Shown here in pieces: positions 28,075 through 37,084 of a DNA stretch of 64,000 nucleotides. The notes beneath the pieces were generated by a model, which saw only the letters and a list, made by a program, of their open reading frames with translations, searched no databases and was not told the origin of the DNA. Position 1 is the first letter of the stretch; each line of letters begins with the position of its first letter. Location: positions 248,001-312,000 of the forward strand of contig JAWLGR010000002.1 in NCBI GenBank assembly GCA_041684965.1. Direction: 5' to 3'. This DNA is from Mariniphaga sp041684965 (GTDB lineage: Bacteria; Bacteroidota; Bacteroidia; Bacteroidales; Prolixibacteraceae). Both the position numbers and the translations under genes were made by a program.

Positions 28075-29373
28075 ATGAAAAAGAAGCGAGTAAATGTGGT
28101 TACAATGGGTTGCTCGAAAAATCTTGTAGATTCGGAAGTGTTGTTGAACCAGTTGGAAAAGGGAAAGTTCGAGGTGGTTCATGACTCTTCTGAAACCGGT
28201 TTTGATGCAGTTTTTGTTAATACCTGCGGATTTATTCACGATGCTAAACAGGAATCAGTTGACATGATTCTTGACTATGTTGAGGCAAAAAAAAGAGGCG
28301 ATATCAATAAATTGTATGTGATGGGTTGTCTCTCTGAACGTTATCAAAAAGATTTGGTACAGGAGATCCCTGAAGTTGATCGATATTTTGGCAAATTTGA
28401 TCTGAAAGCCATGGTAGATGAACTGAAGGTTACCTACCATCCTGAATACATTTACGAACGAAAACTTACCACACCCTCGCACTTTGCGTATCTTAAAATT
28501 GCAGAAGGCTGCAATCGCTCCTGTGCCTTTTGTGCAATCCCAATGATGACCGGCAGGCATAAATCAAGGACAATAGAAAGTCTGGTGAAAGAAGCCCGTT
28601 ACCTTGCAAAAAAAGGAGTACGGGAAATTCTGCTGATAGCACAGGAATTATCTTATTATGGGATAGACCTGTATGGAAAAAATCAGCTTCCTGAACTGAT
28701 AGAAAAAGTTTCTGCTATCGATGGAATAGAATGGATTCGGCTTCATTATCTATATCCTTCCAAATTTCCCTATGATATCCTGGCTGTGATGCGTGAAAAC
28801 CCGAAGGTATGTAAATACCTCGACATGCCTTTACAGCATATTGCCAATCCCGTTTTGAAAAATATGCTCCGCCATGTTACACGTGAGGAAACAGAATCTC
28901 TTATTCGAAGGATTAAAAATGAAGTTCCCGGTGTTGCATTACGAACTACGTTGCTGATTGGATTTCCTGGCGAAACGGAAGCTGATTTTCAAGAACTGAA
29001 ACAATTTGTTATTGAAACCAGGTTCGAACGCTTGGGTGTTTTTCCTTATTCCCATGAAGAAGGCACGTACGCATCAAAAAAGTTTAATGATGAAGTTCCG
29101 GAAGAGGTAAAAAATGCCCGGGCGAATGAAATTATGGAAATTCAACAGCAAATTTCTGCTGAACTGAACCGGGAAAAAATCGGACAGACGTGCATGGTTA
29201 TTATCGATCGGAAAGAGGATGGTTATTATGTTGGCCGTACAGAATTTGATTCACCTGAGGTTGATGGTGAAGTTTTGATTAAAACAGATTATAGATTAAA
29301 TACCGGTGATTTTTATCGGGTTAATATTACAGGTGCTGAGGATTACGATTTACTGGGTGAGGCCATTTTCTGA
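28075..29373 (+). CDS. rimO: Ribosomal protein S12 methylthiotransferase
   Basis: A 432-residue radical SAM methylthiotransferase that modifies an aspartate of ribosomal protein S12. The UPF0004 domain starts with VVTMGCSKNLVDSEVL and contains VNTCGF and MGCLSERY (its cluster cysteines); the radical SAM motif is CNRSCAFCAIP; a TRAM domain ends the protein. The SKNLVDSE string separates RimO from MiaB. Its stop lies four bases before the end of the convergent outer-membrane protein gene. Confidence 0.97.
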   Translation: MKKKRVNVVTMGCSKNLVDSEVLLNQLEKGKFEVVHDSSETGFDAVFVNTCGFIHDAKQESVDMILDYVEAKKRGDINKLYVMGCLSERYQKDLVQEIPEVDRYFGKFDLKAMVDELKVTYHPEYIYERKLTTPSHFAYLKIAEGCNRSCAFCAIPMMTGRHKSRTIESLVKEARYLAKKGVREILLIAQELSYYGIDLYGKNQLPELIEKVSAIDGIEWIRLHYLYPSKFPYDILAVMRENPKVCKYLDMPLQHIANPVLKNMLRHVTREETESLIRRIKNEVPGVALRTTLLIGFPGETEADFQELKQFVIETRFERLGVFPYSHEEGTYASKKFNDEVPEEVKNARANEIMEIQQQISAELNREKIGQTCMVIIDRKEDGYYVGRTEFDSPEVDGEVLIKTDYRLNTGDFYRVNITGAEDYDLLGEAIF

Positions 29374-29377
29374 GGGT

Positions 29378-30355
29378 TTAGTTTCCAAACAGGTAAATGA
29401 TGGTCAACTGCTGTTGCTGGTCCAGGTCATTCCAGTCAATAACATGAAATGAAAGATTAAACCATCCCCGTACTTTATCTTGATTAATAAAATGCCAGAT
29501 AACATCGGTTCTCCAGTAGTTATCCAGACGGTAAAACAAATCACCGTAGGCAAACCGGTGGCCTGCTCCTGAATGCAAGACTGATTTTACACCATAGTTG
29601 CGCCAGCGCCCATTCATTTCCGAATAGAAACTAAAGGCATTAATAAATCCTCCGGTCACACTTCGTTCACGAAAAGATGAACCTAAGACACCAGCTTTTA
29701 TATTTCCATTCAACAAGTTGTTCTCACGTGTCCCTATCCCCCCCAATAGGGTAAAACTCAGGTAATCTTTTATGTGATCATCCGGAATATTAATAGCCGG
29801 ACCTGCATCATGGAAAAGCAGCATATAGTTTTCAATAAACAGGTTTTTATGAAAAACTCTTCCTGAAAAGCCGGCCATAAAATTTTCACGGTTGATATTG
29901 GTCTGGCGGCTTACCCAATCAACGAAGCCGTTTTGCCAACCCCAATCCCAGTGAACTTCACCAAGCATCCCTTCGATGTTGGGCCGGTAATAGAGCAGGG
30001 TATCAGTGAGCATTGCCAGCGGAAAATGGATGCGACCACGCCGTGGAAATGAACCAAACAGAAAGTCCTTCTTTTCATCGGAATATTCGTAATAAAGTGT
30101 CAGCCTGGGCTTGTGGTAGTTCAAGTCGCTTCCAAATTCGAATAAATGGCTCAATCCACCCCGAATCCGGTGGTTGCTTGATTCAACACCCAATTCAAAT
30201 GCCCCACGGCTTCCCAGAATTGTTTGAGACATTGCCTTTCCGCTGAAATATTCCCGGTTATCGCCTATCCCTTCAAATAATACCTGGTATTCAAAATTCT
30301 GTCCAGTTACCCAAATGGGTGAAAGGATTAAAAGAAAATAAGCCAGTTTTTTCAT
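29378..30355 (-). CDS. Predicted outer-membrane beta-barrel protein
   Basis: A 325-residue protein with a signal peptide (MKKLAYFLLILSPIWVTG) and no family I can name. The rest is alternating polar and aromatic residues in strand-sized blocks (for example RLTLYYEYSDEKKDFLFGSF, YGDLFYRLDNYWRTDVIWHF) and it ends with a strand-like QLTIIYLFGN whose last residues fit a beta-barrel C-terminus. I read it as an outer-membrane protein of unknown function, possibly a small porin. Convergent with rimO, four bases apart. Confidence 0.65.
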   Translation of the reverse strand: MKKLAYFLLILSPIWVTGQNFEYQVLFEGIGDNREYFSGKAMSQTILGSRGAFELGVESSNHRIRGGLSHLFEFGSDLNYHKPRLTLYYEYSDEKKDFLFGSFPRRGRIHFPLAMLTDTLLYYRPNIEGMLGEVHWDWGWQNGFVDWVSRQTNINRENFMAGFSGRVFHKNLFIENYMLLFHDAGPAINIPDDHIKDYLSFTLLGGIGTRENNLLNGNIKAGVLGSSFRERSVTGGFINAFSFYSEMNGRWRNYGVKSVLHSGAGHRFAYGDLFYRLDNYWRTDVIWHFINQDKVRGWFNLSFHVIDWNDLDQQQQLTIIYLFGN

Positions 30356-30458
30356 CTGTTCAGTTTTTCAGAGGCGAAATTAATAAATCATTCGTTAAGC
30401 CGGTAAAATAATGTTTTCAATAAATCTTTTTAATTTCGGGAAATAAAACTAAGAAGTT

Positions 30459-30797
30459 ATGGCTGTATTAAAATTCGACAATGTTCCTTATCAAATAGTG
30501 AAGGAAGGTCTCCGGCGGAAAATAATTCATACGGAGAAGCTCATGTGTGTCTTAATTGACTTCAGCAACGGTCCATGGGATGAACCAGAACCTCCCCATT
30601 CACACCCACACGAGCAAACATCGTATGTGGCTGAGGGTGAAATTATTTTTTACTGTGAAGATGAACCTGATCAGCATTTAAAAGCCGGTGATATGTATGC
30701 CATACCACCCGGGAAGAAACATACGGTCAGGCTGCTGACAAAAAATGTACGTCTGATTGATAATTTCACTCCTCTAAGAGAAGAGTTTTTAATTTAA
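30459..30797 (+). CDS. Small cupin domain protein
   Basis: A 112-residue single-domain cupin. Motif 1 is PPHSHPHEQTSYVAEGEI with three His and a Glu as likely metal ligands; motif 2 is GDMYAIPPGKKHTVR with the fourth His. No signal peptide, so cytoplasmic. Similar short cupins bind a metal and act as sugar-isomerase-like or pectin-degradation proteins (KdgF type), or as small-molecule binding domains. No neighbour in the same direction suggests a pathway. Confidence 0.85.
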   Translation: MAVLKFDNVPYQIVKEGLRRKIIHTEKLMCVLIDFSNGPWDEPEPPHSHPHEQTSYVAEGEIIFYCEDEPDQHLKAGDMYAIPPGKKHTVRLLTKNVRLIDNFTPLREEFLI

Positions 30798-30975
30798 AAT
30801 TGAGAAATTGCCTTTGGGCGAATCTTATTAAAAAATAATGAGATAAAGATTTCGTTTTTTCTGGAATGGGATGTTATTTCCATTGAATTGCTTTTATCCT
30901 TTATTTCAGAATGTTGGTGCTCTTTATCCTATGCTTTAAGGGAAAAAATGCCAGAGAAATTTTTTAATAAATTTT

Positions 30976-31977
30976 TTATTCTATACGATCGTTTGCTATT
31001 ACCAGATCGTCAATCCAGAAGGTCTGGTTATTGGGTGATCCATTCCCCAAAAAGGGTGCCACTATAAACTGATTAAAGAGCATATCCACATGCGCACCGG
31101 TTCTGAAAACAACATTTTCATGGTTAATAATTAAGGAGCCGTCGAGCCAGTATTTTATCACTCCATCTTGCTGCCCAATACCGTTTGAAATGGTGTTCAA
31201 GCTAAAAAAAACTTCGACACGATGCCATTGGTTGAGCTTAATTGATTTTGACCCGGCTGGAAAGATTTTTCCATTCCAATACAGGCCACCTCTCCTGTAA
31301 CAATTGCTGTTTCCCAAACCGTCAGAGTCCCCGTTGCAACCTGCAACTGCCCGGTTTTCACTAACTCCAGTCAGATTGCTTCCTATTTGTGACTGATCAA
31401 TGTTCTTGCCATCCTGAATTGAAAAAACAGGCTTGAGATCATGGTTTTCTATGTATACAGTTAAAAAGGTAAAAGCAGGACCGGTCCAATGGCCATCTTT
31501 ATTGGTTAGAAAATGAAATTCATGATGGCCATATCCTCCGGGTTGCTCCTGCCAGTTTTCGCTGTACTTTACACGATAGCTGATATATACAGAAGCAGAT
31601 TCATTAAAAACTCGTCGTATTGAACCGCCTGATTCCGGTGAGGTAGCTCCCTTTGCAAAATGAAATTCAGCACTTGATGTGCCTGAATGGGCTTCAGCTT
31701 TTGTAATGTTGAAGTTGGTGTTGTCATACCATCCCCTGTCAGCAAAGTCTGTATCCTCGAAATCTTCTGTAAAGAAGATTGTTTGTGAGCTGTTATTTTT
31801 CTGGAAACTTTCTGAAACATCTGTGCTATATGAGGCAGTGACGCTATTGGTATCCGGGAATTGGTACCCGGGATCGTTTACTTTGATATCTTTGACAGAT
31901 GAAACTTTCACATCCTTCCCATAAAAACTGCCCGAAAGGATTATGAAGCATAATACTGGTAAAATTTTTAACGTCAT
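30976..31977 (-). CDS. Exported concanavalin-A-fold protein, polysaccharide lyase-like
   Basis: A 333-residue protein with a signal peptide (cut near GSFYG). After a 50-residue low-complexity lead it has a beta jelly-roll-like domain: FFTEDFEDTDFADRGWYDN, SSAEFHFAKGA, YISYRVKYSENWQE, GHHEFHFLTN, an LNQWHRVEVFFSLN strand and a final FWIDDLVIAND. The closing FWIDDLVI motif and the GYGHHEFHF motif resemble heparinase-I/alginate-lyase-like and PL20-type lectin folds. I cannot identify catalytic residues with certainty, so enzyme or glycan-binding protein are both possible. Confidence 0.6.
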   Translation of the reverse strand: MTLKILPVLCFIILSGSFYGKDVKVSSVKDIKVNDPGYQFPDTNSVTASYSTDVSESFQKNNSSQTIFFTEDFEDTDFADRGWYDNTNFNITKAEAHSGTSSAEFHFAKGATSPESGGSIRRVFNESASVYISYRVKYSENWQEQPGGYGHHEFHFLTNKDGHWTGPAFTFLTVYIENHDLKPVFSIQDGKNIDQSQIGSNLTGVSENRAVAGCNGDSDGLGNSNCYRRGGLYWNGKIFPAGSKSIKLNQWHRVEVFFSLNTISNGIGQQDGVIKYWLDGSLIINHENVVFRTGAHVDMLFNQFIVAPFLGNGSPNNQTFWIDDLVIANDRIE

Positions 31978-32141
31978 TTGTATTTTAATTTATTTGGTAC
32001 AGGTATTTTTTTTCGGTAAAGCTTTAAATTCCACTATTTGTAGCTTGACTCATATGGAGGAATTAGCCATTTGTTAAGAAAAGGAAGTAATAATGTACTA
32101 TGAATCTGCATAACTATCTTTTTTTTAAATACCGCATAAAG

Positions 32142-33239
32142 TTATCCAAATAAGTTAATTAATAAACCAAATACCACAGCACCGATTAGAGCAAATGAAA
32201 TATACATTATAAATATTTTTTTTCGTACAATTCCCCATACAGCAACTATTGCCGGCAATGTTGTAACAGGTCCTGATATCAAAAATGCCAATGCTGCTCC
32301 TTCATTCATTCCCGATTCCAAAAGGACACTGATGAGTGGTAAAGCTGTAATATTACTGGTATAAACCGGTACACCGGTAATTGCTGCAAGAATTACTGAA
32401 TAAAAACTGTCTTTGTCTGTTAGGCTCGATATAAAATCCAGAGGCACGTAAAATTGAATTAGCGCATTGAGTAAAAAAGCCACCGACATAAATTTCACCA
32501 CTAAAAACAATGCCTTTCGTGTTTCATTTAATAGCTGTCTGTAAAATGAAATTTCTGAAGGTTTGCAAGTAGTGTTGCATCCATTAATATTTTCTGTTGT
32601 TGAAACTTTTGATTGTACAATGTGGCTTTCAACCGGAACACAACATTCAATACCTGATTTATTTGTTAACAAGATGACTTGTAACTGAACCGGTACTTTT
32701 TTCGGGACATTTTTAAACCTAAAAAGTCTTTTAAACTGTGTTGAAAATTCTGATGTGAACTGCTGTAATGACCATTTGGTGTGTGAAGCCTTATTTTCTT
32801 TTAATACATCTCTTCCCAGGATACCCTGTTGAATTGCCAGGTGAGTCAGAAACCCTGACAGGAGGCTAATTGCAAAGGTAGCTGCAAGCCGCCAAACAGA
32901 CAATTTCCACCCAATGGTAGCAGTGCTAAGAAAAAATATTTCAGGATCCATTGATGGTGAAGCAATCCAAAATGACATAACAGGACCTAAAGGCACACCT
33001 CCTATCAATAATGATGCAATAACAGGTATTACCCCACAGGAACAAAAGGGACTTATTGCCCCAATCAATGTTGCTAATACTATTGATACGAAGGGGTTTT
33101 TCCCAAATGCTTTATTGATGAACTTAGCGGCCCCTGTAAGTTGAACTGCCACTGCCAGTGGGATGGTAATTAAAAGGTACGGCCATATATGAATAAATGA
33201 ATCTAAAATGAATCCTGCAATTTTAAGTATTTGTTCCAT
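32142..33239 (-). CDS. PF03773 permease, SO_0444/ArsP-type metal efflux
   Basis: A 365-residue membrane protein with two groups of about four helices. The first carries the family signature PFCSCGVIP (C66, C68), the second ends with GPVTTLPAIVAVWG. Between them is a soluble loop (about 170-235) with a C199-C200 pair and C221xxxC225, suited to soft-metal binding. Homologues of the SO_0444 branch export Cu/Zn; ArsP homologues export methylarsenicals. It follows a SigZ-type sigma factor gene by 103 bases on the same strand, so that factor probably controls it. Confidence 0.85.
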   Translation of the reverse strand: MEQILKIAGFILDSFIHIWPYLLITIPLAVAVQLTGAAKFINKAFGKNPFVSIVLATLIGAISPFCSCGVIPVIASLLIGGVPLGPVMSFWIASPSMDPEIFFLSTATIGWKLSVWRLAATFAISLLSGFLTHLAIQQGILGRDVLKENKASHTKWSLQQFTSEFSTQFKRLFRFKNVPKKVPVQLQVILLTNKSGIECCVPVESHIVQSKVSTTENINGCNTTCKPSEISFYRQLLNETRKALFLVVKFMSVAFLLNALIQFYVPLDFISSLTDKDSFYSVILAAITGVPVYTSNITALPLISVLLESGMNEGAALAFLISGPVTTLPAIVAVWGIVRKKIFIMYISFALIGAVVFGLLINLFG

Positions 33240-33342
33240 TTTTTTTAAATTTTAAGTTTAACCATTTTGCTCTATCTGTTATATAGACGAAATGATTAAA
33301 AAATGGACGCAGAAATAATTTCAGGAAATTAATTGTTTTGCT

Positions 33343-33885
33343 TTATTTCTTACAGCAACAACAATTTGCAACGGAAATATTAATAACTGTACCATACTTG
33401 TCAAATTCATAATGGCAGCAGTTCATCAGTAAGTCTTTTAACATTTTTCGTGCTCTCTGTATGCGGGACTTTGCTCCCGAATACGAAATGCCAATTTTCT
33501 CGGCGTACGCTTTTTGGCTTATACCTTCCAGTTCTGTCAGACAAAGTGCTTCGCAATATTCAGGAGGCATATCACTCATCATCTTTATCATGTCTTCCAA
33601 CGTTTCGGTCATGAAATCGTCAGGAGATTCATCATCAATACTTTCAAGAGCATGGGTTTTAATCACATGTTCTTTTTGTAAACTCCTGAAATGATCAATG
33701 ATTAAATTCCGGCAGATTTGAAAAATCCACGACTGTAGCTTAGTACTATCTTTCACTTTGTGGATGTTATTGTGAATTTTGATGAAAACTTCCTGCAATA
33801 TATCTGCAGCGACAGATTCATCATGTACTTTTGACAAAATAAAAGCACGCAGTTTATCTTCAAACTTTAACCAGATTTTTTCCAT
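33343..33885 (-). CDS. SigZ-type ECF sigma factor with cysteine-rich tail
   Basis: A 180-residue ECF sigma factor. Region 2 contains DILQEVFIKIHNNI and SWIFQICRNLIIDHFR; region 4 contains LTELEGISQKAYAEKIGIS and AKSRIQRARKMLKDLL. After region 4 comes a 25-residue extension with CCHYEFDKYG and a terminal run of four cysteines (C175-C178). SigZ-like factors often have such a cysteine-containing C-terminus, and no anti-sigma gene is adjacent, so direct metal or redox sensing by this tail is a reasonable inference. Cupin gene is six bases upstream; permease gene downstream. Confidence 0.88.
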   Translation of the reverse strand: MEKIWLKFEDKLRAFILSKVHDESVAADILQEVFIKIHNNIHKVKDSTKLQSWIFQICRNLIIDHFRSLQKEHVIKTHALESIDDESPDDFMTETLEDMIKMMSDMPPEYCEALCLTELEGISQKAYAEKIGISYSGAKSRIQRARKMLKDLLMNCCHYEFDKYGTVINISVANCCCCKK

Positions 33886-33891
33886 GATTTA

Positions 33892-34467
33892 CTATTTGAT
33901 TACATTGGGCACAGTTAATGGAGGCCCAACGACCTTCATGTCATGGTCTGCAAAAACCTTTGCAATATTTTCTTTTGAAGGAGATGAAACCATTTTGTCA
34001 GTAACAGCAAAGAAATCTTCCATTTTGCCTGCTGGTATATAGGAAACTATAGCCCTTCCTTTTTCACTTAACTGGATAAAGGCATGTTGAACATTTCGTG
34101 GTAGAAATATCGTGTCTCCGGTTTTCATTTGGTATCTGACTTCACCAACCTGAAATAAATATTCTCCTTCGAGTATATAGAACCACTCATTTTGATACGG
34201 ATGAATATGCAATGGGGGGCCTCCATTCGGAGTTAAACCCGTTTGTTCAAAAACAGCTAAATCATTCTGAGTATCTTTCCCTGATATTTTAATGTCCAGT
34301 GTATTTAAGGTAATTCCCTTCATTTTATAGTGCACACCGTACCTGGCTTCACCAGAATTTACTTTAAATCCTTTTTCTGCCCTGTTAAAAACAAAGGTTG
34401 CGATTTTTGCAAATAGAGATAAGGGATAAAATGCAATTGTGGTTAAAATAAATTTTCTCCGTATCAT
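33892..34467 (-). CDS. Cupin domain protein with N-terminal export signal
   Basis: A 191-residue protein whose N-terminus MIRRKFILTTIAFYPLSLFA has a twin-arginine pair and a hydrophobic stretch, so it is probably exported or anchored. The cupin domain shows PPLHIHPYQNEWFYILEGEY (metal-binding His and Glu) and GDTIFLPRNVQHAF (last His). ATG 34467 is chosen; an upstream TTG is open but adds hydrophilic residues before the signal. Six bases separate it from the sigma-factor gene, so the cupin, sigma factor and permease are likely one transcript. Substrate unknown; it may bind the same metal or an organic ligand. Confidence 0.8.
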   Translation of the reverse strand: MIRRKFILTTIAFYPLSLFAKIATFVFNRAEKGFKVNSGEARYGVHYKMKGITLNTLDIKISGKDTQNDLAVFEQTGLTPNGGPPLHIHPYQNEWFYILEGEYLFQVGEVRYQMKTGDTIFLPRNVQHAFIQLSEKGRAIVSYIPAGKMEDFFAVTDKMVSSPSKENIAKVFADHDMKVVGPPLTVPNVIK

Positions 34468-34592
34468 AAAATATTTAGTTTCATCCAAAAAAAAACAATT
34501 TATTTTCTCATTAAGTTTTTTTGCTTAATAAAAATCTTTTTAGCAAATAAATTTAAAAAATGAGCTAAAAATAATTCGTCAAATTTAATAAG

Positions 34593-34763
34593 ATGAAAAA
34601 GAAACTATTTTATATTAGTACTTTTATCTTTATAATGATGGTGGTAACTAATCTTCATATCCCATATACAGCGAAATTTAGCTTTAATGACTCATGCAAA
34701 TGGGGAACAGAATTTACCTCGCGAATGTGGGGACAGAGTGCAATACAGATGTTATGCATATGA
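34593..34763 (+). CDS. Short secreted peptide, partner of the propeller lipoprotein
   Basis: A 56-codon frame starting ATG AAA AAG AAA, with an N-terminal K3 run and a hydrophobic segment (LFYISTFIFIMMVVT), then a 35-residue tail with Cys34 and Cys54. It stops 150 bases before a 6-bladed beta-propeller lipoprotein gene on the same strand. In Bacteroidota, short NVEALA-type peptides with a signal-like start and Cys in the tail are regularly encoded just before such propeller genes. The NVEALA string itself is absent, so the link rests on context and layout only. Confidence 0.45.
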   Translation: MKKKLFYISTFIFIMMVVTNLHIPYTAKFSFNDSCKWGTEFTSRMWGQSAIQMLCI

Positions 34764-34913
34764 ATACATGTGTGCAATATTTACATGATCCTGAGGTGCA
34801 AGACCCACCGCTTCATTATAAAAATAATATACCACAAAATTGTGATTGTTAGTGTTATAAAAATTTCTACCTTTCTAATTTTTCATATGCCAAAAACTTT
34901 AAAGTCAAAGAAT

Positions 34914-36086
34914 ATGAAGAATTTTGATTTATATTTGATTTTTATTTTTCTGTTATCTTATACTTCGTGTGAGGAAAGACATAAAATAATTAATGCTGAG
35001 GGAACTATTTTAGAATTGGACGTAAGTAATGTGTTGGAAGAAAAGGAAAAGGATGTTTATGTTTCTCAATTAGCACAAAAAATTCATTATATTCCGCTTG
35101 AAACAAAAGATTCCTGTTTGTTAATCTCTGTCAACAATATTTATTTGGCTCAAAATAGTATTTTCGTTTCTGATTCAAAAAAACTTTTAAAATTTGATAA
35201 ATCTGGTAAATTTATTAAACAGATTGGAGCTTTTGGAAGAGGTCCTGGAGAGTATGATTCTTTAATCAAATTTGCAATTAATGAGTTTCTTAAAGAAATT
35301 TATATTTTAAGTCATATGACAAGAATAATGCTTGTCTACGACCTTGAAACAGGAGCATTCAAAAGAAACTTTAAAATAAATATTGATGTTTCTAAATTTG
35401 ATGTTTTCCCTCACGGTAATATAGCTTTCCTAACGAATGATTTGCCGGTTGGAACTGGATTACATTCAATTGATGAGGTGCAGGTAACAGATAATGAAGG
35501 AATGATAATTGCTACTGGTCAGAACGATGAAAGAAATAATAATAGAAGTACTACAATAGGATATGCAAATCTTTATAAGATTAAGAATGATGAATTTCGA
35601 TATATATATAATTTCGGAGATACACTTTATTCAATAACTAAAGATTATATTAGAAAACCTCACATTGTATTTAATCTTAACAATAAAATCAAAAGAGAGA
35701 AGCTAATGATAGATCCCTTTAGTGATGAGATTCAATTTTTAGATTTTATTTCAATTCCCAGAATTCTTGAAAATAATAACTACATTTTTATTACTTTCCA
35801 AAAAGGTATTGGCATTGGGAAATGGCATTTTATTAATGTGATATATGACAAAAACTCAGAAGATTTAATACCTGTTTCAAATTTTATAAATGATATAGAT
35901 GGAGGAATTTCTTTTTGGCCTAGGCATTCATTTGGTAATATCCTCATCACATCGTATGAAGCAATTCAGATCATTGATTATTATCATTCTACCCTTGGAA
36001 TTATATCGCATTCCGAAGAATTTACTTCAATGGTTAATAAATTAAAAATCAGTGATAATCCAGTTTTGGTTTTTTTAGAAAATTGA
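34914..36086 (+). CDS. 6-bladed beta-propeller lipoprotein
   Basis: A 390-residue protein of the Bacteroidota 6-bladed beta-propeller family (PF17170 type). ATG 34914 is chosen because it starts a lipoprotein signal (MKNFDLYLIFIFLLSYTSC, lipidated Cys19); longer in-frame starts upstream would bury it. Typical blade text is seen: IHYIPLETKDSCLLISVNNI, then FVSDSKKLLKFDKSGKFIKQ and GAFGRGPGEYDSL. Function of the family is unknown; members are surface lipoproteins, sometimes next to small secreted peptides as here. Codon use is notably AT-rich compared with neighbours. Confidence 0.85.
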   Translation: MKNFDLYLIFIFLLSYTSCEERHKIINAEGTILELDVSNVLEEKEKDVYVSQLAQKIHYIPLETKDSCLLISVNNIYLAQNSIFVSDSKKLLKFDKSGKFIKQIGAFGRGPGEYDSLIKFAINEFLKEIYILSHMTRIMLVYDLETGAFKRNFKINIDVSKFDVFPHGNIAFLTNDLPVGTGLHSIDEVQVTDNEGMIIATGQNDERNNNRSTTIGYANLYKIKNDEFRYIYNFGDTLYSITKDYIRKPHIVFNLNNKIKREKLMIDPFSDEIQFLDFISIPRILENNNYIFITFQKGIGIGKWHFINVIYDKNSEDLIPVSNFINDIDGGISFWPRHSFGNILITSYEAIQIIDYYHSTLGIISHSEEFTSMVNKLKISDNPVLVFLEN

Positions 36087-36259
36087 ACGACCTGAATTAA
36101 AATAAAAGATTACGAAAAATTTACTTCTGTACAATTTTATTCTAAATTAGAATCTATTTTTTTGATGACGTCAAACCCAATCTGCATGCCAGGAAATGTA
36201 TGGTTAATTTATTTGGTGTGTTTATAAAAAAGCACATCCGTCTGCTTTTACAAAAATTT

Positions 36260-37084
36260 TTAAAACCTGTATACAAGGGCTATCCCTTTTGTGGTTTTAT
36301 TGCTAAAGGGAAGGATATCGAGCCGTTTCAGATGTTCGTTGTCCCATTTATATTGATGGGTGAGATAAACCAGTTCGGTTGATAGAATTCCCACTCCGGC
36401 ACCCATAAGAACATCTGGGAACCAGTGTGCATTTTTTGCCATCCTCAATATTCCAACAGCGGATGCACCTGCATATGCTCCAATGCTGAACCAGGGGCTC
36501 ATTTCTCCGTATTCCCTGTGCATAAAATGGGCAAAAGTGAAAGCTGTAGAGGTATGTCCGGAGGGGAAAGAATGCACCTCGAAATTGGGTCGGGAAGCAT
36601 TTATCCATGTTTTCATCCTGTAAGTAACAAAACTGCTCACCAGGATACTTTTTACAGCAAGGGCGGAACGGTTTCCGAAATTATTTTTTCCCCGGAACCC
36701 TGATAAGTTCAACAGGTATACGGCAGCCAGCGGTGCATACTGTATGTAATCGTCCAGCCTGCCCTGGTAGGCAAGGTTTGTCTGCATAAAATCCCGGATG
36801 TTTTCTTTAACCGCCGGCATATAATGAAGCGTGGTTCCTCCTGTAATGAGCAGGGTGGGAGCAACCCATGGCTTTATTCCTCTTTCCTTGTCGGCATATC
36901 TGAAATTAAGCTGATGAGTGGAGTCTTTATGGTATATTGATTTGACTTCGTGGTAAACTGAGCAGTTCGATTGTAAATCCAATAAATTTTTTTCTTTCGG
37001 AATGGGCAGGAAAGCATAGCTGTTAGCAGAAATTGATATAAACACAATAAATCCCGCGATGAAATAGATTTTTCGCAATTTCAT
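36260..37084 (-). CDS. PAP2 family phosphatase
   Basis: A 274-residue membrane or periplasmic acid phosphatase. The three PAP2 motifs are complete: KTWINASRP, PSGHTS and RMAKNAHWFPD. The N-terminus has a signal peptide (to about residue 25), followed by about 65 residues before the helical core. Substrates of this family are lipid phosphates such as undecaprenyl or phosphatidate phosphates. Its ATG overlaps the stop of the upstream hydrolase gene by four bases, so the two are translated together. Confidence 0.9.
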   Translation of the reverse strand: MKLRKIYFIAGFIVFISISANSYAFLPIPKEKNLLDLQSNCSVYHEVKSIYHKDSTHQLNFRYADKERGIKPWVAPTLLITGGTTLHYMPAVKENIRDFMQTNLAYQGRLDDYIQYAPLAAVYLLNLSGFRGKNNFGNRSALAVKSILVSSFVTYRMKTWINASRPNFEVHSFPSGHTSTAFTFAHFMHREYGEMSPWFSIGAYAGASAVGILRMAKNAHWFPDVLMGAGVGILSTELVYLTHQYKWDNEHLKRLDILPFSNKTTKGIALVYRF

